33,916 bases of DNA, from the NCBI GenBank assembly GCA_029859645.1, contig JAOUCS010000026.1, forward strand, positions 1 through 33,916, read 5' to 3'. The stretch comes from Lysobacterales bacterium. Its GTDB lineage: Bacteria; Pseudomonadota; Gammaproteobacteria; Xanthomonadales; SZUA-36. Below, piece after piece: positions 22,227 to 28,724 of this stretch; positions within the stretch are counted from its first letter, which is position 1; each line of letters begins with the position of its first letter. The notes below the pieces were generated by a model. That model searched no databases. It was not told where the DNA came from and saw nothing but the letters and a program-made list of their open reading frames with translations. A program made the translations under genes and the position numbers.

Positions 22227-23345
22227 TTACTCGCTGCAGAAAGCTGCAGTGAGATTTGCTGCGCTGTAAACCTGGTCCATTTCGCCGTCCATGCGAACGG
22301 TAGCCATGCCAGCGAGACATCCGACAAACTCAAAATCGATCTCGCCTACTTTTGTGGTCGTTACTACGTCGTCTTCTGACGGTCCGCCACCTGTATTCAG
22401 GTAAAGGTCTGTAGTTGCCATTTCTCCGTCAAACCCACCCGGGTTCGAGCATTCTGAGTTACCCATGCCATCGTCCATCAACTGGCAACTGTCAAAGGTC
22501 AGGAAAATGGGATTGCCATCAGCATCGTAGGTGTACCACTGACCGATTGCGCGGTTCTGGGCCGGAATAGGCTGGAATACGAAACCCGTGCCGGAGCCTT
22601 CGATTATTTCCCAGGTACCGTTGGTTGAATTGTCCACTGGATTACGCAAGGGGAGTTCACCTACTGGAAAGGCGACGATTCCAAGCGACTGGTTCATGCC
22701 GTCACCAACAGCGTAGATCGTTACATTGGCGCCTGCCGGTAAAGCAGCCGGCAAGGGATCGATATAATTTACAGATCCATCCGGAGAGGCAACCTTGAGG
22801 TCATAAGTACCTGCAGGAACTTCGAAAAAACCACTCTGAGCGTTGTAGGGAACATTGGTCAGGTTGTTCACAACCATGCCATCAGCTGTCCTGATGGACA
22901 CCTCGGTTGCTGCCAGATCGGCAGCGAACGGCGCAGCATGAACTACACGGATGTTGAGATTTCCATCTGTGGGAGTCGTTGTATCGTCAACCAGGGCCCG
23001 CAGTTCGAGCATCTGCTTGGTGCCATCACCGGCGGCGTACACGGTATAGCTCATTCCGTCAGTCAGGCTGAAATTGCCCGATATGGCAGCGGTTTCGGAA
23101 CCGACCGGAAAGACTTCGATCAGGTAGTCACCTTCCGCCAGGTCCAGATAAGGCGTAAATTGCTTGAACTCGACTCCTTGCAACGCTTCAACCGGCGCTC
23201 CATTAATGGAAATATTGACTGCCGTGCCCATAAGCGTATCGGCGAAAGGTGCAAAATGTGCTACCGCGACTTTTGCCTGGGCGAAAGCAGTGGTGCTGCC
23301 AAACATTAAAAGGACCGTCGAGATGGCGGCTGTAGTCTTGTTCAT
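22227..23345 (-). CDS. secreted protein with two DUF4397 domains and a C-terminal beta domain
   Basis: 372 aa. Signal peptide 'MNKTTAAISTVLLMFGSTTAFA' (residues 1-22). Two DUF4397 units follow: 'VAVAHFAPFADTLMGTAVNISING' (about 25-130) and 'IRVVHAAPFAADLAATEVSIRTADG' (about 132-230). The domains share the 'YTVYAAGDG'/'VTIYAVGDG' end motif. The C-terminal ~140 residues have 'GTGFVFQPIPAQNRAIGQWYTYDADGNPIFLTFDSC', a repeat-like domain common in exported gammaproteobacterial proteins, with four late cysteines. The protein is strongly acidic. RBS AGGAG is 8 nt before the ATG. It is the first gene of the operon driven by the predicted CarH-controlled promoter and is 28 bp from the methyltransferase gene. 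Function is unknown; surface or periplasmic binding is likely. Confidence 0.85.
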   Translation of the reverse strand: MNKTTAAISTVLLMFGSTTAFAQAKVAVAHFAPFADTLMGTAVNISINGAPVEALQGVEFKQFTPYLDLAEGDYLIEVFPVGSETAAISGNFSLTDGMSYTVYAAGDGTKQMLELRALVDDTTTPTDGNLNIRVVHAAPFAADLAATEVSIRTADGMVVNNLTNVPYNAQSGFFEVPAGTYDLKVASPDGSVNYIDPLPAALPAGANVTIYAVGDGMNQSLGIVAFPVGELPLRNPVDNSTNGTWEIIEGSGTGFVFQPIPAQNRAIGQWYTYDADGNPIFLTFDSCQLMDDGMGNSECSNPGGFDGEMATTDLYLNTGGGPSEDDVVTTTKVGEIDFEFVGCLAGMATVRMDGEMDQVYSAANLTAAFCSE

Positions 23346-23397
23346 TGTTTTCTCCTATAAGTTTTGTACAACTGTTGCTGAAACCCTGGCTTAACCG

Positions 23398-23417
23398 GGC
23401 AACCCCGAGGAGTTGCC
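23398..23417 (-). other. hairpin in the predicted 5' leader of the DUF4397/lipid operon
   Basis: GGCAAC and GTTGCC form a 6-bp perfect stem with an 8-nt loop, about 50-70 nt upstream of the DUF4397 start. No U-tract follows in the direction of transcription, so it is not a typical terminator; it may be a leader mRNA structure. Confidence 0.35.
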
Positions 23418-23467
23418 GTTCCTTGATTTCAGCCCTTTCAAGCTTCTCCACAAGGGGAGTAGACTGA

Positions 23468-23496
23468 AATGTACACATTTTGTACAGTCATTGCAA
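23468..23496 (-). promoter_or_regulatory. predicted promoter of the DUF4397/lipid-modification operon
   Basis: On the minus strand: -35 TTGCAA (23496-23491), 17-bp spacer, -10 TACATT (23473-23468), giving a start near 23461 and a leader of about 115 nt. The spacer and the -10 are covered by the TGTACA direct repeats, so a bound CarH-type repressor would block RNA polymerase. Prediction by eye. Confidence 0.55.
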
Positions 23497-23513
23497 GCGT
23501 TTTGTATAGAAAT
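23470..23513. promoter_or_regulatory. CarH/LitR operator: 11-bp tandem direct repeats
   Basis: Hexamers TGTACA (23470), TGTACA (23481), TGCAAG (23492, degenerate) and TGTATA (23503) start exactly 11 bp apart, each followed by a T-rich 5-mer in the first three cases or so (CATTT, GTCAT, CGTTT). CarH of Thermus binds as a tetramer to 11-bp direct repeats (established), and TGTACA-type sites are reported for LitR proteins. Weaker phase-matched elements continue at 23525 (TGTTAA), 23536 and 23547 (TATAGT). An isolated TGTACA at 23365-23370 lies in the leader. Confidence 0.65.
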
Positions 23514-23523
23514 ATCAGATTAT

Positions 23524-23552
23524 TTGTTAAATGCGTATAGTTAACGTATAGT
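23524..23552 (+). promoter_or_regulatory. predicted promoter of the CarH/LitR gene
   Basis: TTGTTA (23524-23529), exactly 17 bp, then TATAGT (23547-23552), a good sigma-70 promoter 52 bp before the ATG at 23604. TATAGT is duplicated 11 bp upstream (23536-23541). The operator repeats end just upstream of the -35, so autoregulation is likely. Confidence 0.5.
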
Positions 23553-23603
23553 AATTATATTCGGAGAAGCTAGACTCCGCCAAAAATCATCAGGAATTTT
23601 CAA

Positions 23604-24527
23604 ATGAACGCAAAAGCAGACGTTATCGACTACCCCGGCGAGAAGCTGTATACGATTGGGACAGTATCTAAGTTAACAGGGGTTGGCGCGATTACGCTTC
23701 GTGCCTGGGAACGCCGCCATGGATTGATCCAACCTGTCAGGAAGGAAAGCGGTCATCGCCTGTTTACACGTCAACACATTGACCAGATCAACCGCATTAC
23801 CGCGTTAACACAGCAAGGCGTGCGGATCAGCCAGATCCGGCCGGAAATGCTGGAAGCCGAAAGTGCGCACCAGGCCGGAGATGAACCGGATATCTGGAGT
23901 GATTACCTCAACAGCATGGTCGCTGCGGTCATTGATTTTGACGAAGACCGCCTCGATGAAATATACAACGAGGCGCTTTCGCTGTACTCGATCGGCACGG
24001 TCACCCGCAAGCTGCTGACACCCCTTTTGATTGAACTGGGTCTGAGATGGGTATCCAACACGGGGAGTATTGCCGAGGAACATTTCTTTGCTTTTTACCT
24101 GAGGAATAAGATTGGCGCCCGTTACCATCACCGGGCGCGGAGCAACGCCAACGGTCCCACCCTGTTGCTGGCCGGACTGCCCGGCGAGCAGCATGAAATC
24201 GGCTTGTTGCTGTTCGCCCTGACTGCCCATGAATCCGGTTATCGCGTCATTCCGCTCGGGGCGAATATGCCGCTGCATGAACTGGCCTACGTGGCCAAAA
24301 AGAAGCAGTGCTCCGCCATTTTGCTGTCTGGCGCCATGGAACCGTCGGAAAAGGTTGCCTCGAAGGACTTACCGAAGCTCGTCAATACCGCGGGGATCCC
24401 GGTACTCGTGGGCGGCCTTTCATCGGTATATGCCTGCGACGAGATCAACCGCGCAGGCGCCGAAGCCCTCGGGCGAGATGTTGAACACGGGTTGAAGCGG
24501 CTGGCGGAAGTGCTGTCATTTAAATGA
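23604..24527 (+). CDS. CarH/LitR-type adenosylcobalamin-dependent photoreceptor, MerR-family repressor
   Basis: 307 aa, normal for the family. The N-terminal MerR winged helix (about 14-85) reads 'LYTIGTVSKLTGVGAITLRAWERRHGLIQPVRKESGHRLF'. A four-helix bundle (about 95-175) carries W149-x9-E159-H160, the signature of the CarH photosensory module in which the His is the upper cobalt ligand. The Rossmann B12 domain (about 185-305) has E195-x-H197-x-x-G200, the base-off/His-on lower-ligand motif. In the dark AdoCbl-bound CarH tetramers repress; light breaks the Co-C bond and releases DNA (known). It is divergent from the lipid-modification operon, with 11-bp operator repeats between them. AGGAA precedes the ATG. 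The residues for class I AdoCbl sensing all appear intact. Confidence 0.9.
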   Translation: MNAKADVIDYPGEKLYTIGTVSKLTGVGAITLRAWERRHGLIQPVRKESGHRLFTRQHIDQINRITALTQQGVRISQIRPEMLEAESAHQAGDEPDIWSDYLNSMVAAVIDFDEDRLDEIYNEALSLYSIGTVTRKLLTPLLIELGLRWVSNTGSIAEEHFFAFYLRNKIGARYHHRARSNANGPTLLLAGLPGEQHEIGLLLFALTAHESGYRVIPLGANMPLHELAYVAKKKQCSAILLSGAMEPSEKVASKDLPKLVNTAGIPVLVGGLSSVYACDEINRAGAEALGRDVEHGLKRLAEVLSFK

Positions 24528-24588
24528 CACATTTTTCTGACAATGTAGGTCGGATAAGCTGCTCCTGCTTTCTTTTTAGGATTTTCTG

Positions 24589-24978
24589 ATGAATAAGAAA
24601 CAACCGCTTTCCGCCAGCGAAGTATTGGATGAAAGGGCGATGACAGGTCTGTTTTCCCGCGCCTTTTCACAACCACTCAAACTGCTCGGCCAGACTGAGG
24701 CATCTTTGTCCAGCTATGCCGTGTTCTGGTGCGTGGCCTTTAACGACAAGGCTACCCAGGTGGAAGTGGCGAACCTGACCGGCCTGTCACCCAAGACTGT
24801 TTCAAGGGTCATTTCCCAACTCGGAGAGAGCCGTGGCGGGCGGGGCTGGATCACCCAGACCTCTGACGAAGCGGACCGGCGTGTTCGCCGGTTGTCCCTC
24901 AGCCGTAAGGGAAAAAAGGTGCACGGCCGCCTGATGAAAGACCTCAATCGCTTCAACGCTGCCCAGGAATCCGCCTGA
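24589..24978 (+). CDS. MarR-family transcriptional regulator
   Basis: 129 aa with a winged HTH: 'SLSSYAVFWCVAFNDKATQVEVANLTGLSPKTVSRVISQLGESRGGRGWITQTSDEADRRVRRLSLSRKGKKVHGRLMKDL'. The recognition helix is 'SPKTVSRVISQL' (about 67-78) and the wing 'DEADRRVRRLSLSRKG' is typical of MarR. It follows the CarH gene by 61 bp on the same strand, with AGGA 9 nt before the ATG, and may be co-transcribed with it. The N- and C-terminal dimerisation helices are short, so it is a small MarR. The ligand is unknown. Confidence 0.82.
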   Translation: MNKKQPLSASEVLDERAMTGLFSRAFSQPLKLLGQTEASLSSYAVFWCVAFNDKATQVEVANLTGLSPKTVSRVISQLGESRGGRGWITQTSDEADRRVRRLSLSRKGKKVHGRLMKDLNRFNAAQESA

Positions 24979-25005
24979 CCCGGACACCCACGAGCTGACG
25001 TCAAG

Positions 25006-25028
25006 CGCTTGTCTTGCAGGGACAAGCG
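25006..25028 (+). terminator. hairpin after the MarR gene, possible weak terminator
   Basis: CGCTTGTC and GACAAGCG form a perfect 8-bp stem with a 7-nt loop (25014-25020), 27 bp after the MarR stop. No T-run follows directly; a T-rich stretch begins about 13 nt later. It may separate the MarR gene from the next ORF or act as an mRNA-stabilising stem. Confidence 0.35.
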
Positions 25029-25080
25029 ATCCAACCGCTGCTTTTGTATCTTTTACGTTCATCATACGTGAGAGGTTTGA

Positions 25081-25425
25081 ATGGTCGGTATTCGAATTTA
25101 CCAGCGCAAGCAGCCGTGGCGGGATGCACTGATCGCCACTACCGGGCTTAGCGTGTTTATGCTGGCAGCCACGCTGTTATGGACCTCCGGGTACCCGGAA
25201 TGGGCGTTCGCCCTGACTTTCGTCAGTATCTGGGTGCTTATTTCTGTGTCCTGGTCCAATATCGATTTCACCGAGCAATCCGGTACTATCCTGGCGCGAA
25301 TCATGGACACGAACTTTGAACAGATGCACGACCGTGTCGAACAGCTTGAACAGGAATTGAACCGTCTCAGGAGCATCCTGGATTTGGCAGAACACGAAAT
25401 AACCTCCGAAACCCGTGTCAGATAA
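25081..25425 (+). CDS. small two-TM protein with C-terminal coiled coil, unknown function
   Basis: 114 aa. Two predicted transmembrane helices ('DALIATTGLSVFMLAATLLW', about 15-34, and 'WAFALTFVSIWVLISVSW', about 41-58) are followed by a cytoplasmic helix 'FEQMHDRVEQLEQELNRLRSILDLAEHEI' (about 79-108) with heptad-like Leu spacing, a likely coiled coil. I recognise no family. It has GAGAGG 5 nt before the ATG and coding-like composition, so I accept it as a gene. It sits 102 bp after the MarR gene and before an unrelated cysteine desulfurase. A scaffold or oligomerising membrane factor is possible, but nothing in the sequence shows it. Confidence 0.65.
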   Translation: MVGIRIYQRKQPWRDALIATTGLSVFMLAATLLWTSGYPEWAFALTFVSIWVLISVSWSNIDFTEQSGTILARIMDTNFEQMHDRVEQLEQELNRLRSILDLAEHEITSETRVR

Positions 25426-25496
25426 ATGACGGACCTGTCACTCTACTGGACCGCCTATAGCGGACTCCAATACCTTTTTCATCGTATGATCGGGAG

Positions 25497-26636
25497 ATGA
25501 CCGCTACATCCAGGCCGATCTACCTTGACCACAACGCCAGCACTCCTGTCCTGCCGGAGGTGCGTGACGCCATGCTGCCCTACCTGGGTGAACACTTTGG
25601 CAATCCATCCAGCGCACACCCGTATGGACGCAAGATGCATCAGGCCGTCGAACAGGCCAGGCAACAGCTTGCCGCCCTGGTGGACTGCGCTCCTGGCGAG
25701 ATCTATTTCACTTCCGGCGGCACTGAATCAAACAACCTGGCCATACGCGGCCTGGCGGCTGCAAACCCCGAACGCAGGCATATTATTACCTCGGTCATAG
25801 AGCACCCCGCCACCCTGCAACCTTGCCTGCGCCTCGAGCGTTCCGGGTATACCATCGACCGAGTGCCGGTTGACGGCACCGGAAGAGTCGATCCAGATGA
25901 CATTGCGCGGCGGATGAGCGCGCAAACCCTGCTGGTCACGATCATGCATGCCAATAGTGAAACAGGCACATTACAGCCGATCCATGCGCTGTCCGGAATC
26001 ACCCGCGAAGCAGGGGCACTGGTTCACACGGACGCGGCACAGTCTGTCGGAAAAGTGCCCGTGTCGGTGAGGCGTGAAGGCCTGGACCTGTTATCAGTCG
26101 CTGGTCACAAGCTGTATGCACCGCAGGGAGTTGGCGCTTTATACGTTCGCTCAGGGGTTGGCATTAACCCCGTATTGAATGGCGCAGCACATGAAAAGGG
26201 TTTACGCCCCGGCACCGAAAATGTCGCAGCCATCGTTGGCCTCGGCCAGGCCAGCGTGATTGCATTGCGGGAAATGGCCGCCGAGGGCAAACGAGTCAGC
26301 TCGCTTCGAGACCGGCTGTGGGAAAAATTGCAGCAGGGTATTGAAGGCCTGGAACTGAACGGGCACCCCGAACTTCGTTTGCCCAATACGCTGAATATCA
26401 GGTTCCCCCGTGTCCATGGCAATGCGTTGCTGGACCACTGCACAGCAATCGCGGCTTCTACCGGTTCCGCCTGTCATGAGTCCGGCGCCACTGCGTCCGC
26501 TGTGATCCTGGCGATGGGTGTCGAACCCGATAAAGCGGCTGGTTCCGTGCGCCTCACGCTGGGCAGAGCCAACACCCGGGAGGACATAGACAGGGCTGCC
26601 GAAGCGCTGATCCGGTCCTGGCGACAGCTTAGCTGA
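25497..26636 (+). CDS. cysteine desulfurase (NifS/IscS-like, class V aminotransferase fold)
   Basis: 379 aa. The PLP-binding lysine is K205 in 'VAGHKLYAPQGVGAL'. 'YFTSGGTESNN' (70-80), 'IEHPA' (101-105) and 'HTDAAQ' (177-182) form the cofactor site. The persulfide-forming cysteine is C326 in 'STGSACHESG', in a group I-type loop. It removes sulfur from cysteine for Fe-S clusters, tRNA thiolation or other sulfur transfer. No iscU/iscR, sufE, tusA or tRNA-modifying gene is adjacent, so the acceptor is unknown and it is probably not the housekeeping IscS. ATG 25497 has CGGGAG immediately upstream at a spacing that is too short, so initiation may be weak or use AGGTxx elements further up. Confidence 0.92.
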   Translation: MTATSRPIYLDHNASTPVLPEVRDAMLPYLGEHFGNPSSAHPYGRKMHQAVEQARQQLAALVDCAPGEIYFTSGGTESNNLAIRGLAAANPERRHIITSVIEHPATLQPCLRLERSGYTIDRVPVDGTGRVDPDDIARRMSAQTLLVTIMHANSETGTLQPIHALSGITREAGALVHTDAAQSVGKVPVSVRREGLDLLSVAGHKLYAPQGVGALYVRSGVGINPVLNGAAHEKGLRPGTENVAAIVGLGQASVIALREMAAEGKRVSSLRDRLWEKLQQGIEGLELNGHPELRLPNTLNIRFPRVHGNALLDHCTAIAASTGSACHESGATASAVILAMGVEPDKAAGSVRLTLGRANTREDIDRAAEALIRSWRQLS

Positions 26637-27015
26637 AAAAAGGCTCCCGCAGTGGACGGGCAATAGGCGATCCCGTAATCACCGATATCCATTTTACCTT
26701 ACAGCCACGCGCTTATTATCGATTCGGCCACTTCCATGGAAGCTCAATAAAGGCCATCCCGGGCCGAGCTGCGTGTTGTCCGGTCAAGGCTTCGCATAAC
26801 CGGTGTCCACGACGGGAGCCGGTAACCAAGCAATCGGGAAGCATCGAACAGCGCTCAGCGGCGCTTAAGAACTGCCCCCGTCAGCCAGGCTGGAATTGGC
26901 ATAAAGACGGGGGCAGGAAAAATCCTGTCGCTCTTCCTGAGCTTCGCTTCTGGCTTTCCCTTGCGGATGCGCTATAAACAACACGCATCCTGAAGCAATG
27001 GTTACCGTAAGCAGA
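26637..27015. other. 379-bp intergenic region between convergent genes with three inverted repeats
   Basis: No credible ORF. It holds CCGGT (26780-26784)/ACCGG (26799-26803), TGCCCCCGTC (26873-26882)/GACGGGGGCA (26906-26915; a perfect 10-bp stem with a 23-nt loop that can pair further through GCCA/TGGC), and GGATGCG (26965-26971)/CGCATCC (26984-26990). None is followed by a long T-run on either strand. They may end the two convergent transcripts (cysteine desulfurase and TPR protein) or belong to an unrecognised structured RNA. No tRNA or known riboswitch pattern was seen. Confidence 0.5.
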
Positions 27016-28533
27016 TTAACTTTCCAAGTCAAGCGGCAGCCCCATCCGCCTCATCAATTCATGCCATCTCGGGTCCCGGTGCAGTGTTTCCAGAAAGTTG
27101 TTGCCAATGAGCTCTTTCATGCCGCCGTCTCGCTGTTGCAGCGCGCGATCCAGCCAATCGAAGGATTCATCGAAATCACCACGAAACGCCAGGATCTCCG
27201 CTACCTGGTAAGCCGCATGGTGGCCATGCTCCTCTTGCATCTTCTCGAGCAGCACGCTGGCCTCTTCATGCTGTTCCAGTGCCGTCAACACCAGGATTTT
27301 TGAGTAAAGCGCCCAGAACGGATCCGTTTCCTGTTCGCTTTCTTTCAAGGCCGCGTCCGGCTTGCCCTGGATGATCTTCACCCGCGCGCGAAGAGCTCTC
27401 ACCCCGGGGTAATCTGGATTAAGCGATAGAATTTTCCGGTAATTCGACAGCGCACCGTCGTAATCGGCGGAAAACTCATGCAGCAGCCCAAGCCGTAACC
27501 TGCCCGAAAGGTTCAGTGGGTCCTGGGCAACCGCAGTTTCCATCAGCGGTATGGCGCGGGAAAACTGCCCGAGGGTGAACATCGACAACCCCGCCTGGGT
27601 TTTCAGGAAAGCATCTCCCGGCGCCAGGCCAATAGCGCTCTTCGCCGCATCCAATGCAGGCACCCAGGCCCAATCCAGGTTTCGGCTGATATAGCTCGAA
27701 AGCCCCAGCGCGCCGGCGGATCGCGGGTTGGCTTGAAGCACTGAACCGATCGCATCACGAGCCATATCAGGCAAGGCGGGATCGGGGTCTCCCATCGCAC
27801 CCATTGCCAGCCGGGCTGATGCAAGAGACAAGCGGGCCAATTCGTAGTCCGGCTCGAATTCCAGCGCTGTCTTGAAGTGCCGCGCGGCTTGCCGGTACCC
27901 CTCGAGCGTTTGAGCGTCCTGCGCGTAGAGACCCTGAAGGTATGCGGACCAGGCCTGCGGGTCCACCGGAATTGCAGCGGGCGGCGCCTTCGAGGAACTG
28001 AGCCTGATAGAATCCGCGACCGCTTGTAACACTTCATCCTGAAGGGCGAATAACTGGCCGTAGCCAGCCTCGTAAACCGCTGTCCACACCTCCTTGTTAC
28101 GTCGGGCATTGAAGAGTTTGGCGCTCAGCAGAAAACCCTCTTCGCCTGATTCCCATACCGTTGAAAGCAGCCAGGTTACCTGTAATCGCTCAGCAATAAT
28201 CCGCGGAGCAACTTCCTGCCCCTCGAAGAAACGTGTGGAATTGCGGGAAGTGACCTGCAAACCGGGCGCGAGCGTCAACAACCTGTTGAGCTCACTGCTG
28301 ACTCCTGACGCCCAGAACTCCTGTCCAGCGGTGAGCCCCGCCGTGTCGGGCGGTAACACCGCGATTGATGTGCGCGGCCCGAAGTAAACGCCATCTCGGG
28401 AAGCATTCAAAGGCTTCGCCTGCTGGCCGCCGGGCGCTGGATAAAAATTCAAGGCGAGCAGCGCCAACACTGCCAGCAGACCTACTGCCAGTGGAGCCAG
28501 CCATTTCGTTTTGCCGCGGGGATACGGAGCCAT
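27016..28533 (-). CDS. membrane-anchored TolB-like/TPR-repeat protein
   Basis: 505 aa. A single TM helix near the N-terminus ('WLAPLAVGLLAVLALLALNFY', about 11-31) anchors it with the bulk in the periplasm. Residues ~55-170 form the TolB/FlgO-like alpha-beta domain ('TSIAVLPPDTAGLTAGQEFWASGVSSELNRLLTLAPGLQVTSRNSTRFFEG', 'LLSAKLFNARRNKEVWTAVYEAGYGQLFALQDEVLQAVADSI'). Residues ~185-500 are TPR repeats. In many relatives this architecture follows a cytoplasmic winged-HTH (CadC-like) or adenylate cyclase domain; here there is none, only ten residues before the TM. The function is unknown, with protein-protein scaffolding likely. It is divergent from gltB and convergent with the cysteine desulfurase gene. 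Confidence 0.85.
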   Translation of the reverse strand: MAPYPRGKTKWLAPLAVGLLAVLALLALNFYPAPGGQQAKPLNASRDGVYFGPRTSIAVLPPDTAGLTAGQEFWASGVSSELNRLLTLAPGLQVTSRNSTRFFEGQEVAPRIIAERLQVTWLLSTVWESGEEGFLLSAKLFNARRNKEVWTAVYEAGYGQLFALQDEVLQAVADSIRLSSSKAPPAAIPVDPQAWSAYLQGLYAQDAQTLEGYRQAARHFKTALEFEPDYELARLSLASARLAMGAMGDPDPALPDMARDAIGSVLQANPRSAGALGLSSYISRNLDWAWVPALDAAKSAIGLAPGDAFLKTQAGLSMFTLGQFSRAIPLMETAVAQDPLNLSGRLRLGLLHEFSADYDGALSNYRKILSLNPDYPGVRALRARVKIIQGKPDAALKESEQETDPFWALYSKILVLTALEQHEEASVLLEKMQEEHGHHAAYQVAEILAFRGDFDESFDWLDRALQQRDGGMKELIGNNFLETLHRDPRWHELMRRMGLPLDLES

Positions 28534-28646
28534 GCTTACCAGACCTGCAGAGCGGCAGCTTGGTTCAGTTTCCTGTTGTACTTCAAAGCCTTTTCAGTAA
28601 ATTATTAATTATCGAACTTTCTGTATTTAAAATATTAAGTTTTAGA

Positions 28647-28685
28647 ATGATAGAGAATCAGCTACATTGGAGACTGCGGGACTGA
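28647..28685 (+). CDS. possible 12-codon leader peptide upstream of gltB
   Basis: ATG at 28647 opens MIENQLHWRLRD and the TGA at 28683-28685 falls in the loop of the hairpin just upstream of gltB. It contains Glu, Asn and Gln codons, which would be suggestive for an amino-acid-sensing leader of a glutamate synthase operon. No clear Shine-Dalgarno is seen, so translation is doubtful and chance is a real alternative. Confidence 0.2.
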   Translation: MIENQLHWRLRD

Positions 28686-28705
28686 CGGTCCCGTTTATTG
28701 TTTTT
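28677..28705 (+). terminator. terminator-like hairpin in the gltB leader (possible attenuator)
   Basis: CGGGAC-TGACG-GTCCCG forms a 6-bp GC-rich stem (28677-28682 with 28688-28693; a G-U pair can extend it), followed by the T-rich tract TTTATTGTTTTT (28694-28705). It points toward gltB and ends 9 bp before its Shine-Dalgarno. As the upstream gene is divergent, it has no upstream plus-strand transcript to end except gltB's own, which is what an attenuator would do. Confidence 0.5.
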
Positions 28706-28724
28706 CGTACCACCAGGAGTTAAT

